From S010-25 sp964441285 (lineage in GTDB: Bacteria > Pseudomonadota > Gammaproteobacteria > SZUA-229), in contig CAYTUK010000002.1 of assembly GCA_964441285.1 (NCBI GenBank), positions 124,001-188,000 of the forward strand: DNA of 64,000 nt, written 5' to 3'. Positions 35,643-44,264 of this stretch are shown in pieces. Numbering within the stretch: the stretch's first letter is position 1; every line of letters begins with the position of its first letter. The notes beneath the pieces were generated by a model, which worked only from the letters and a program-made list of their open reading frames with translations, was not told the DNA's origin and ran no database searches. A program made the translations under genes and the position numbers.

Positions 35643-38600
35643 TTAATACCGCACAAAACCGCTGGTATCGTAACTTTCACCCATATCCAGTTCAACACCG
35701 CTGATATCCGTTTCATCTTTCACCAATTCCAGCATGCTTTTTTTATCGGCGGCATCAGCCTCGATGCGGCTCGCTCCAGGGGGTTTATCCTTTATGTTAT
35801 GCACTTTTACGCCTGCATTCTCAGCACCCCGATTCGCCGGATTAGCATCGCCCGTGTTAAAAAATGCCATTGACTGCTGCTGCTCACTCGACAGGGTTGA
35901 TAACTGCTCTGCCGCTCCGGCTAATTGTTCTGATGATGAGGCAGATTGCTGCACCACCATATCCAGTTGCTGTAAAGCCGTGTTAATTTCATTTGCACCG
36001 GTATCCTGCTCCCGCGCAGCAACACTGATTTCCTGCACCAGCTCTGCCGTTTTCTGAATATCTGGAACCAAATTAACCAGACCTTTCCCTGCGGTTTCAG
36101 CAATGTCCACCGTGCTCGTCGACAATTCACTAATCTCACTTGCCGCTTTCTGACTACGCTCGGCCAGCTTACGCACTTCGGAGGCCACCACTGCAAACCC
36201 TTTACCGTGCTCACCGGCGCGGGCGGCTTCAATCGCTGCATTCAATGCAAGCAGATTGGTCTGCCGGGCTATTTCTTCAATAATGGAAATTTTCTCTGCT
36301 ATCGACTTCATCGCAGTGACGGCTTTTGTTACCGACTCACCGCTGGCCTTCGCATCCGAGGCGACTTTCTGTGCAATCTGCTCGGTCTGTCCCGCATTGT
36401 CTGCACTCTGCCGTATGTTAGCCGTCATTTGCTCCATGGCTGAAGATATTTCTTCCAGCGAGGCCGCCTGTTCAGAGGAACCCTGACCGATTTGTTTTGC
36501 ATTATCCCGCACCTGTGACGAAGAAACAGCGGCATCATTGGCATTGCCCTGCACACTAACGATGACTGAAGTTATTTTTTCTACTGTTGTATTCACACTC
36601 GTCTGCAATTCGGCAAAAACGCCTTTATAATCCCCTTCAATTTTATATTTAAGATCGCCATCAGACAGATGTGACAGTGCATCGACAACAACATTGATGT
36701 TTTTTTCTGTCAGCCTGAGGACTTTATTAATGCTGCTAGCCAGTGCAATATAATTTACATCCTTATTATTCCCCGTATTAAAAGCCCTGAAATTACCTTT
36801 CTCTGCGGCGGCCAACATATGCTCAATAACTTTGTTCTGTGCCGTTTGATCTTCCCATTCAACCACCAGACCCTGACGCTGTTTGGCACTATCATAAACT
36901 GGATTCACCGTAATCTGCAGATCAATCCCTGCCACCGTTACACTGTTCATGTAACTTGTCTTCAGGTTGTTAAGCCGGTTTTTCTGCTGCGACAGCGCAG
37001 TGTACAAGTTGTCGACATCCATACCGAGTAGACTGCCGGGATCAAACCCCGGAATAACCGAACCTATTTCATTCTGGATGTTGGTAAACAATGTTTTTAC
37101 CGCATTATTCATATAAATGATTATATTGTTTGCATCCGCCAACATGATATTCGTTTGTGCCACATCCAGTGCAGTTTTAATGCGGCCGAACTCGACAGCA
37201 GAATCAGCCGTGGTTTTAATATCAAACCATAGATGGATCTGCAACGCCTTGAGTTCATCTAACATCTGGCCGGTTTCATCATGCGCCACGATCTCAATGT
37301 TGTTATCAAATTCTCCAGCACTAATATGATCAAACACCGTCAGCACCTGGCGCATTGCCGCAGTAATCGATTTCACTATGCAGACAGACCATATAACAAT
37401 CAGGAGAGTAATTGCCATAACCAGCCCAATCAAACCGTACAGTGTCATTTTTAACCCACTAATGCGCTGGCTTAGTAATTGCTTTAACTCGGCAGAAGAC
37501 GCGTTAAATAAATTGGCCGATTTACTTATTGCCGCCGTGCCTTCATCAAACAGCGCCGTGGTAGCATAATTATATGTATTCGTATTAATAAGATGCTGCT
37601 TAACACTGTTAACAAAAGTCAGGGTTGATAATTTAAATGCCGCCAACTCCTGGTGCAACTGGATTTCGATGGCTGCGTTATTCACAATTGCCTGCCTAAC
37701 GCTATCTAGTGTTTCATTCCTGACAAGAGACACATCATTATAAAGCGCTCTAAGCCTGTCTTTCTCGAGCGGGGTGAGCTTACCAGCAGAGAGAGCCCCG
37801 GCACCCAAACCACGTAACTGACCCAATTCATCATTCAATAAAGGAATTTTAGTGACGGCTATATCCATTAGATAATTCGTATCCAGCTTTTGATCCAGGA
37901 TTAAATTTGAACCATCACCAGTTTTTGATATTAAATTAATGACATGCTTAATTAAACGGCTAAATTTATTAAAACTCTCTTTTGCCTGCATTGAACCGGA
38001 CTGCGACTCCAGCTGATTCCACTCGCGCTTAATCTTTAGCCAGAGGGAATTAACCTGTAATTTTTTACCCAGCCGTGCATTAACCGCATCAATCACGCCG
38101 ATGTCTTTAACCACTTCTGCATGGGCAATCACTAATTTATTTCTGTATGATTTTTTCCCGTTTAAATAGGCATTGGTTAAACCCCGTAAAACCGCAATAT
38201 CTGCCGATAACTGCTGTACCGGAACAATATATTCAATACCCGATAACTCTTTACTTGCGAAATTAATGGCTTTATCTTTTTCTCGCGCCAGCATAACCGT
38301 AACCATAATAATGATCATTAGCAATATCAGCACGATACCACCCAGTTTCTGACTCAGATTGAGCTGGTTTGATATATTGAGCCGCTGCCAACGGGTTGGG
38401 CCTAAACTGGCCGCCCCTTTGTTAATTTTTTCATACAGGGTTTCCGCACGGCTTATTTCATTTTGACTCGGTTTACTCCGCACCGACATATAACCACTGA
38501 CATTACCGCTGTCTTTCAGTGGGGTGACGTTCGCTTTAACCCAGTAAAAATCGCCATTTTTACACCGATTTTTAATTATTCCTGCCCAGGTTTTTTTTGC

Positions 38601-38822
38601 TTTCAGTGTTTCCCATAAATCCTTAAACGCTTCGGCAGGCATATCGGGGTGCCGGACAATGTTATGACTCTTACCGATCAATTCCGCTTCGCCATAGCCG
38701 CTTATCTCAATAAATTCCTTATTACAATAGTTTATGCACCCTTTCAAATCTGTTTTGGATACCAAAATGGAATCTGCTTTCATTTCGCATTCGTTATCGG
38801 TTACTGGCATATTTACTTTCAT
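35643..38822 (-). CDS. PAS-domain methyl-accepting chemotaxis protein (Aer-like N-terminus)
   Basis: The largest of the three receptors (1059 aa), with the same layout as the 32566-35556 protein: Aer-like PAS with CINYCNKEFIEISGY and HNIVRHPDMP, a TM near 160, a helical periplasmic region, a TM near 465, HAMP, a second PAS and a signalling hairpin. The C-terminus is about 100 residues longer, with the extension ending GESYDTSGFVRY. Such tails can tether CheR or CheB, but no NWETF-like pentapeptide is seen. It follows cheA by 36 bp. Confidence 0.92.
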   Translation of the reverse strand: MKVNMPVTDNECEMKADSILVSKTDLKGCINYCNKEFIEISGYGEAELIGKSHNIVRHPDMPAEAFKDLWETLKAKKTWAGIIKNRCKNGDFYWVKANVTPLKDSGNVSGYMSVRSKPSQNEISRAETLYEKINKGAASLGPTRWQRLNISNQLNLSQKLGGIVLILLMIIIMVTVMLAREKDKAINFASKELSGIEYIVPVQQLSADIAVLRGLTNAYLNGKKSYRNKLVIAHAEVVKDIGVIDAVNARLGKKLQVNSLWLKIKREWNQLESQSGSMQAKESFNKFSRLIKHVINLISKTGDGSNLILDQKLDTNYLMDIAVTKIPLLNDELGQLRGLGAGALSAGKLTPLEKDRLRALYNDVSLVRNETLDSVRQAIVNNAAIEIQLHQELAAFKLSTLTFVNSVKQHLINTNTYNYATTALFDEGTAAISKSANLFNASSAELKQLLSQRISGLKMTLYGLIGLVMAITLLIVIWSVCIVKSITAAMRQVLTVFDHISAGEFDNNIEIVAHDETGQMLDELKALQIHLWFDIKTTADSAVEFGRIKTALDVAQTNIMLADANNIIIYMNNAVKTLFTNIQNEIGSVIPGFDPGSLLGMDVDNLYTALSQQKNRLNNLKTSYMNSVTVAGIDLQITVNPVYDSAKQRQGLVVEWEDQTAQNKVIEHMLAAAEKGNFRAFNTGNNKDVNYIALASSINKVLRLTEKNINVVVDALSHLSDGDLKYKIEGDYKGVFAELQTSVNTTVEKITSVIVSVQGNANDAAVSSSQVRDNAKQIGQGSSEQAASLEEISSAMEQMTANIRQSADNAGQTEQIAQKVASDAKASGESVTKAVTAMKSIAEKISIIEEIARQTNLLALNAAIEAARAGEHGKGFAVVASEVRKLAERSQKAASEISELSTSTVDIAETAGKGLVNLVPDIQKTAELVQEISVAAREQDTGANEINTALQQLDMVVQQSASSSEQLAGAAEQLSTLSSEQQQSMAFFNTGDANPANRGAENAGVKVHNIKDKPPGASRIEADAADKKSMLELVKDETDISGVELDMGESYDTSGFVRY

Positions 38823-38858
38823 CTTGTTCTCCTCGCGAGGCTCCTTTTAAGCTTATAT

Positions 38859-40961
38859 TTAATGTATCGGTTCTGATCTTTCTGTTGCCCATGCTATCAA
38901 GCCGGCAGCGTCCAGTATTAATGCCACCGCGCCATCTCCCATTATGGTCGCACCCGAGAGACCGACAGTACCTTCATATATTTTGCTGAGTGCTTTAATG
39001 ACTGTCTGATGCTGACCAATAACTTCATCAACCGCAAAACCAAATCTTGATTCGCCGACTCGGGTTACCACAATCTGTTCAATAGCCGGCAGATTTTCTT
39101 CATTATGCCCAAAGCATTCACGCAGCCGTATGTAAGGCACTAGCTCGCCTCGCACTTCAAGTAGCTGATTCCCTTTTTTCTGCTTTATGTCAGTGGAAGA
39201 AATTTCAATGCATTCTTCCACGATGGACAGTGGCAGAACATAACGATCAGACTCAATCTGAACCAACAACCCTTCAATAATTGCCAGTGTTAAAGGTAAT
39301 TTAACCGTCACTGTACTGCCTTTACCCGGCTCACTATTAATCCACACGCTACCCCGCAGTGATTCAATTGAACGTTTAACAACATCCATCCCCACGCCGC
39401 GACCCGAAACATTTGAAATCGTTTTTGCGGTAGAAAACCCCGCATCAAAAATCAGATTGTATAAATCCTGCGGGCTGGTATTATTCTCTGCTTTGATCAC
39501 ACCACGCTCAAGCGCTTTTTTTCGAATCGCATCCAGATCTAAACCTGCGCCATCGTCTGTTATTTTTATTATCACATTCGACTCAGAATGAACGGCGGAA
39601 AGATGAATACTGCCTTTTTCTGCTTTACCAACCGCAACACGCTGCGCCGGCAGTTCGATGCCATGATCAATGCTGTTGCGAATTAAATGCACCAGTGGAT
39701 CGGCCAGTTTATCAATTACGGTTTTATCCAACTCGGTTTCAGCACCCTCTGTAATAAGGTCAATCTTCTTACCCAGATCATTGGACAGATCACGTACCAG
39801 ACGTCTGAAACGGGCAAACGTTGTACCAATTGGCAACATTCGCAGACCCAGGGTGTTATCGCGCAAATCGGTAGTGAGCCGTTCCATGTCTTCAGCAATA
39901 ATCGTAAGATTACTGTTCTGCGTTTCACTAACTGACTGATTCAGCCGCGCCTGTACAATAACCAGTTCACCAACCAGATCCATTAAAATATCCAGTTTAT
40001 CTGCCGGGACTTTGATGGATGCTACGGCTTTCGACTGACGTGTTTTTTTGGCTTCACGAACAACTTTCTGTTCCATTAACGCCGACTCGATCTTGTCCTG
40101 CGTTACGCCGTCTTCGGCTAATAATTCACCGGTTTTTTTCCGTTTTGACAGTACCTCATTAACCTGATCTCTGGTTACATCACCCTTAATTTCAAGAATT
40201 TCACCAATGGCCATGTCTTCACCTGAACTACCGAAGCTGTCTGCCGAATCAATGACTTCTATGTTTATTTTCCAGTCATCTTCAACAAAAATAAACACAT
40301 CATCAATGGCATTTCTGCCCTTATCCGTTGTCAGCAACAAATCCCACGCAAGGTAACATTCTTCTGGATCCAGTTGATTTATTTCTACTACTCCGGCATC
40401 CAGCAATGTTATATGGCAGGGACCCAGGGCATTTAATTCTCTTATTACAGGCAGCGGATCCATGCCGTTAGCAAAGGTATCGGCGGCAGGTTTTATGCGT
40501 ATGCGAAAAGTACAATCCGCACTGTTATCGCATACGGTCGATGCCGTTGTTTCAGCTAAATGATTGCTGGCATTCGTTTCTTCCTGTTTTTCTGGAATCA
40601 GTTCTTTAAGTCGTTCCAGCAAGTCAATGCCATTTTTTTCAATGCCTGGATCTGGATCAATATCTACTAACATGGCTCTGATATGATCACCTGAGTCAAG
40701 ACTGATATTAATGAGCTCTTTTGTTATCTGGAGTTCACCACTGCGTACCAGATCGAAGGCATTTTCAAGATGATGGGTAAACCTGGCCAGTTTGACAAAA
40801 CCAAACATCGAACCTGAGCCTTTAATGGTATGCATGGCACGAAACGCACGATCAACACAGTCTGAATCCTTCGGTGTTGCTTCCAGTTCCAGCATAGCCG
40901 CTTCCAGATCAATTAATAATTCGTCGGCTTCTTCGCGAAATGTGTCTTCCAGAGAATTCAT
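38859..40961 (-). CDS. cheA: Chemotaxis histidine kinase CheA (second system)
   Basis: A 700-aa CheA. The Hpt domain has His44 in FRAMHTIKGSGSMFG. A P2-like region follows (about 150-240), then a linker with ILEIKGDVTRDQVNEVL and VTQDKIESALMEQ repeats. Next are the dimerisation domain (LMDLVGELVIVQARLNQ), the HATPase (HLIRNSIDHGIE, DDGAGLD, GRGVGMDVVK) and the CheW-like regulatory domain (VQIESDRYVLPLSIVEECIEI). It phosphorylates the CheY at 41350. It has no receiver domain of its own. Receptors and a CheW follow downstream, so the operon encodes a complete sensing array except for CheR and CheB. Confidence 0.94.
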   Translation of the reverse strand: MNSLEDTFREEADELLIDLEAAMLELEATPKDSDCVDRAFRAMHTIKGSGSMFGFVKLARFTHHLENAFDLVRSGELQITKELINISLDSGDHIRAMLVDIDPDPGIEKNGIDLLERLKELIPEKQEETNASNHLAETTASTVCDNSADCTFRIRIKPAADTFANGMDPLPVIRELNALGPCHITLLDAGVVEINQLDPEECYLAWDLLLTTDKGRNAIDDVFIFVEDDWKINIEVIDSADSFGSSGEDMAIGEILEIKGDVTRDQVNEVLSKRKKTGELLAEDGVTQDKIESALMEQKVVREAKKTRQSKAVASIKVPADKLDILMDLVGELVIVQARLNQSVSETQNSNLTIIAEDMERLTTDLRDNTLGLRMLPIGTTFARFRRLVRDLSNDLGKKIDLITEGAETELDKTVIDKLADPLVHLIRNSIDHGIELPAQRVAVGKAEKGSIHLSAVHSESNVIIKITDDGAGLDLDAIRKKALERGVIKAENNTSPQDLYNLIFDAGFSTAKTISNVSGRGVGMDVVKRSIESLRGSVWINSEPGKGSTVTVKLPLTLAIIEGLLVQIESDRYVLPLSIVEECIEISSTDIKQKKGNQLLEVRGELVPYIRLRECFGHNEENLPAIEQIVVTRVGESRFGFAVDEVIGQHQTVIKALSKIYEGTVGLSGATIMGDGAVALILDAAGLIAWATERSEPIH

Positions 40962-41016
40962 TTTATAGTTCCGATAATTATTTAGTTATTGGCAAATGAT
41001 GATCAATATTTTTAGT

Positions 41017-41340
41017 TCAACCAGCATTCTCACTATCCAGACCCGATAACCTGAAATGCACTATCTGGCGTTCCAGCGCGAGAAAAAACTGTAAGCGCAG
41101 CGCATTCATCTCTGCAATCCCGGTAAAGCGGATAACAACCGGTTCCTCGATGACAGGCGCAGCAGTAAATGCCTGCATCTCAGTAGAAAATTTATTTTTA
41201 TTAGCGGACGGATCATCCTGTTGTTGCGATGCCTGACTCTCTCTTTTATACGCGGCTGATGCGTTATTATTTCTGCTCTGCAACTGAAGATTATTCACCC
41301 AGTCCAGATCGGTTGTTTTTTGTATTGAAATAGTCATCAT
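41017..41340 (-). CDS. Hypothetical protein between cheY and cheA, possibly a truncated STAS protein
   Basis: A 107-aa protein not in a family I can name firmly. The N-terminal 65 residues are Gln/Ser/Asn-rich and probably disordered. The C-terminal 40 (PVVIRFTGIAEMNALRLQFFLALERQ, then IVHFRLSGLDSENAG) resemble the first half of a STAS domain, where an LxLSGLxxxDSAG-type strand-loop is usual, but the protein stops there. STAS proteins often sit at this spot next to cheA. It may be a degenerate or divergent one. Its start has only a weak ribosome site. Confidence 0.55.
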   Translation of the reverse strand: MMTISIQKTTDLDWVNNLQLQSRNNNASAAYKRESQASQQQDDPSANKNKFSTEMQAFTAAPVIEEPVVIRFTGIAEMNALRLQFFLALERQIVHFRLSGLDSENAG

Positions 41341-41349
41341 ATTTTACGC

Positions 41350-41712
41350 TCAGGCTAATTTTGAAACCGCTGCCAACAATGCCGGTGGCTGAAAAGGTTT
41401 AACCAACCAGGCTTTCGCTCCAGCCTCTCGACCTTTAAGCTTCATGTTTTCACCTGACTCTGTGGTAAGCATCATTATGGGGGTGAATTTATATTGTGGA
41501 TTCTGTTTCACCTGTTTAACCAGACCAATACCATCAAGATTCGGCATATTTACATCACTAATTATCAGGTGAACTTTCTGCCCGACCAACTTGCTTAATG
41601 CATCTTTACCATCGCAGGCTTCAATGACATCGTAACCCGAACTTTTTAGCGTTATGCTGACCACTTGTCTTATTGAAGATGAATCATCAACAATCATTAT
41701 CGTTTTTGCCAT
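41350..41712 (-). CDS. cheY: CheY-type response regulator (second system)
   Basis: A 120-aa single receiver domain: IMIVDDSSSIRQVV with the acidic pair Asp9-Asp10, phospho-acceptor Asp53 in IISDVNMP, Thr in MLTTESGE and Lys in WLVKPF. It is a stand-alone output of CheA. It has no DNA-binding or enzymatic domain. It lies between the short receptor gene and the 107-aa gene. Being separate from the cheY at 48725, it may serve a different output. Confidence 0.92.
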   Translation of the reverse strand: MAKTIMIVDDSSSIRQVVSITLKSSGYDVIEACDGKDALSKLVGQKVHLIISDVNMPNLDGIGLVKQVKQNPQYKFTPIMMLTTESGENMKLKGREAGAKAWLVKPFQPPALLAAVSKLA

Positions 41713-41725
41713 GTTTCAGGACCTC

Positions 41726-42949
41726 TTAAAAAAAAGTAACTTCGTCTTCATTGTTTTTACCGGGCTGATGCGCCATATTGCTGCTATGGTTGTATACCTG
41801 CTCTTCTGTGGTATAGGATGCAGACATATCCTCAGCATGTACACGGTAATCAAGTGGGATCACATTGCCGGAAACTCGCTGCAACTGTGCATCATCAACG
41901 CGACTTACAATCGAACCAATGTCCTCCTGTACACGTCCAAGAATCTGTGAAACTCTGTCCTGAAACTGAAAGCTCACCAGTACATTTGAAATTTCATTCC
42001 GAATATCTGTACTGCAGGCACGTAACGAGGTGCTGTCATCCTGAAGTACTTCAATAGTGGTTTGCAGCTTTCCAAAGACACTTTCAATGGTGCTTTTACC
42101 GTCGTCAACGGCCACCTGATTATGGCTGATAGAATTTTCTGCCTGTTTTAAAGTACCGGTTACTGCCTCACCAATATTGGCAACTTTCTCGCGCATTTTC
42201 TGCCCTGTTTCAGCAGACATTGATGCCAGTTTACGCACTTCATCGGCAACCACAGCAAAACCACGGCCATGCTCACCTGCACGGGCGGCTTCAATGGCCG
42301 CATTTAATGCCAGCAGATTAATCTGATCGGCAATTTGGCCAACGTCACCCGCCATTTCGTTTAATTCATCCGTGTGGCCAGCGAGTGTTTCAACTTCATT
42401 TAATAAGTGATTCTCCAGCGCAAGGGAAGATTCCAGTGAATCAATTACTGTTTGTAACGAACCTCTGCTTTCTGTAAATAATGCGAGCATGCCATGCCCA
42501 TCACCCAGGCTTTCACTGCGACTTTTGGAAGTATTAATCACCTCTTCCAGGCGTGCTGCAAGGCTAGAGAAACCCTGTGAAAGTTCGGTAACACTTTCTT
42601 CTGTTTTATGGTTTGAACTTTCAACATTCCGGCAAATAATGGGCAGCGACTGTTTACAGAGGCTTTCCAGTGAATCGGCATAGGACTGCATAAGACCCTG
42701 CTCTTTACTGTAGGCTTCCAGTCTATTGTTTAGCTGCTTTCTCAGCCAGTAACTCAAACCACTGGCAATCAGTATTAACGCCAGTGCCGAGCCAACGATT
42801 ACAGTACTGCCAGTATTCGCTGATAATTTCAGCAGCAATACGATGCTGACACCCAATATTACCGGCAGTAAGGGTATTACCCATGTTTTTCCCGCCAACC
42901 CTGTCGGCATTAATTGTGCTGTAGAAAGCACATCCACTTGGTTACTCAT
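41726..42949 (-). CDS. Short membrane methyl-accepting protein with CheZ-like tail motif
   Basis: A 407-aa receptor with two adjacent N-terminal TM helices (about 23-42 and 48-70) and almost no periplasmic domain. A signalling hairpin follows with ADQINLLALNAAIEAARAGEHGRG near residue 207-230. The C-terminal part has VLVSFQFQDRVSQILGRVQ; the DRVSQ resembles the DxxxQ active-site motif of CheZ. ATG 42949 is chosen because it overlaps the upstream stop (ATGAGTAA) and has GGAG 6 nt away. It may sense membrane or cytoplasmic signals. This operon has no cheZ gene. Confidence 0.88.
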   Translation of the reverse strand: MSNQVDVLSTAQLMPTGLAGKTWVIPLLPVILGVSIVLLLKLSANTGSTVIVGSALALILIASGLSYWLRKQLNNRLEAYSKEQGLMQSYADSLESLCKQSLPIICRNVESSNHKTEESVTELSQGFSSLAARLEEVINTSKSRSESLGDGHGMLALFTESRGSLQTVIDSLESSLALENHLLNEVETLAGHTDELNEMAGDVGQIADQINLLALNAAIEAARAGEHGRGFAVVADEVRKLASMSAETGQKMREKVANIGEAVTGTLKQAENSISHNQVAVDDGKSTIESVFGKLQTTIEVLQDDSTSLRACSTDIRNEISNVLVSFQFQDRVSQILGRVQEDIGSIVSRVDDAQLQRVSGNVIPLDYRVHAEDMSASYTTEEQVYNHSSNMAHQPGKNNEDEVTFF

Positions 42950-43265
42950 ATTTATCTCCACTAAACATAAACTCAATAATAAAACCTGCCAGTAACGACA
43001 CGCCTAAAACGATCATTTGAAAGCTAACCGAGAAGGTATTGATTGACATCAACAAAGCGGTGAAAAAGATCGATATGGCAATTATTTTTATAATGAAACT
43101 AAACTGGTCGGTTCGAGTTCCAGCTAAATACCATGATGATTTTTTCCAGATGCTGGCATCAGGGGTGTATGATTTATTGCTGTACTGGTGGCTAACTGCG
43201 ATTATTTCTAACTGAAAATCTCTTCCTTTCTCCACGATAGATTCTGGTACATGGATATTTTGCAT
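42942..43265 (-). CDS. Two-TM protein of unknown function, first gene of the second chemotaxis operon
   Basis: A 107-aa protein with a soluble, polar N-terminal half (residues 1-55) and two hydrophobic helices (about 56-75 and 80-100). It overlaps the receptor gene by 8 bp, so the two are translationally coupled. The sigma-28 promoter at 43325-43351 stands in front of it. I do not recognise a family. Coupling to the short receptor suggests the two proteins act together in the membrane, but nothing more can be said. Confidence 0.7.
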   Translation of the reverse strand: MQNIHVPESIVEKGRDFQLEIIAVSHQYSNKSYTPDASIWKKSSWYLAGTRTDQFSFIIKIIAISIFFTALLMSINTFSVSFQMIVLGVSLLAGFIIEFMFSGDKYE

Positions 43266-43324
43266 TTTGTTTAGCCTCAGTTATTTTTCTATACTTTGAT
43301 GTATTTCTATACTTTCTAACTCGG

Positions 43325-43351
43325 TTATCGACATGCAGCGGATAATCTTTA
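43325..43351 (-). promoter_or_regulatory. Sigma-28 (FliA) promoter of the second chemotaxis operon
   Basis: On the minus strand TAAAGATT (43351-43344), an 11-nt spacer and GTCGATAA (43332-43325) match the FliA consensus TAAAGTTT-N11-GCCGATAA with one mismatch in each box and the ideal spacer. The site is 60 bp upstream of the gene starting at 43265. FliA itself is encoded at 49299-50057. Confidence 0.75.
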
Positions 43352-43709
43352 AATTCAAACGCGCTTTTCTTTAAGGCATGGCTGGCGCGGGATTTATACC
43401 CATAGCGGGTTTAAATCGCTTAAAAAAGAGTATAAAAAAACCACACAGGAAAAATAAAGCAACATATACGCCAACTCCAAAGTAATGCCATTATTGATGA
43501 CTAACTTATTGCTTAAAAAGAATTTTTTTATGGAGAACAAGGACAAATGAATGATTGCCCGGCAGATCTAAACTGGAAATAAAGCCACTGACTCAAATTT
43601 GTAACCACTGAAGCGGCAATTAATTGCCATGTATCAACACTTTATTCACGCATGAGTACGCAGTTTTATGCTGCCGAGGAGACTGGAACCCCAATAAGCT
43701 CGATGCCCG

Positions 43710-43768
43710 CATCCCTGCGGTTGACGGTCTGGAACAATAAGTAGCCTTTTTATCCATCCTGTTAGTAA
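43710..43768 (+). repeat. Dispersed repeat, copy 1 (degenerate)
   Basis: About 59 bp starting CATCCCTGCGG match, in inverted orientation, the repeat at 49157-49218: CATCCCTGCGGTTGACGG against CATCCCTGCGGCTGGCGG, then GGTCT(G/T)GAAC and ATCCATCCTGTT. The first 30 positions have 26 identities by eye. The flanking arm that makes copy 2 palindromic is not conserved here. Confidence 0.7.
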
Positions 43769-43783
43769 GACGGGGAAGTCGAA

Positions 43784-44263
43784 TCAGAACCCGGCAGCAA
43801 ATGCGGCGTCCTGCTTACAGTCCAGTAAGCGATCAATGTTTAATATAATAATTAGCCCCGTACTGAGTGTTACCACGCCTTTGACATATTTATCACCTTC
43901 ACCCGTATTCATTTTTGGATTAGCATCAATGCTTGATACGGGCAAATCCACGACATCTGAAACGCTGTCTACAACAATGCCTATATATTCGCCACCATGC
44001 TCCAGCACAATTATTCTTGATAGTTCTCCCTGTGGATGCACGGGTAAATTCATGCGGTTACGCACATCAATTATTGCCACCACACTACCTCGAATATTTG
44101 TAATGCCAAGCACATAATCCGCCGCGCCGGGAACCGGCACGATACTATGGATACGAAGTATTTCCCGGACACATTTTACTTCGATAGCATAGCGCTCTTC
44201 GCCAAGATAAAAACTGACCCACCGCTCTACCTGTTCCGGTCTTTTGTTCGTTTCATTAATCAT
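43784..44263 (-). CDS. cheW: CheW coupling protein (main chemotaxis system)
   Basis: A 159-aa CheW: WVSFYLGEERYAIEVKCVREIL, IVPVPGAADYVLGITNIRGSVVAIIDVRNRMNL and the C-terminal strand IILNIDRLL. It bridges receptors and CheA in polar arrays. It has an excellent ribosome site (GGAGGGG) that overlaps the end of the parP-like gene, one base away, so translation is coupled. It is the last gene in the main cluster, as in Vibrio and Pseudomonas. Confidence 0.94.
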   Translation of the reverse strand: MINETNKRPEQVERWVSFYLGEERYAIEVKCVREILRIHSIVPVPGAADYVLGITNIRGSVVAIIDVRNRMNLPVHPQGELSRIIVLEHGGEYIGIVVDSVSDVVDLPVSSIDANPKMNTGEGDKYVKGVVTLSTGLIIILNIDRLLDCKQDAAFAAGF

Positions 44264-44264
44264 T

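Larger units (their letters stand above)
43266..43783. other. Intergenic region with sigma-28 promoter and dispersed repeat copy 1
   Basis: This 518-bp gap lies between the stop of the main cheW (43784) and the second chemotaxis operon. It has no supported coding frame. It holds the FliA promoter at 43325-43351 and one copy of a dispersed repeat at 43710-43768; the rest shows nothing that I can identify. Confidence 0.55.
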
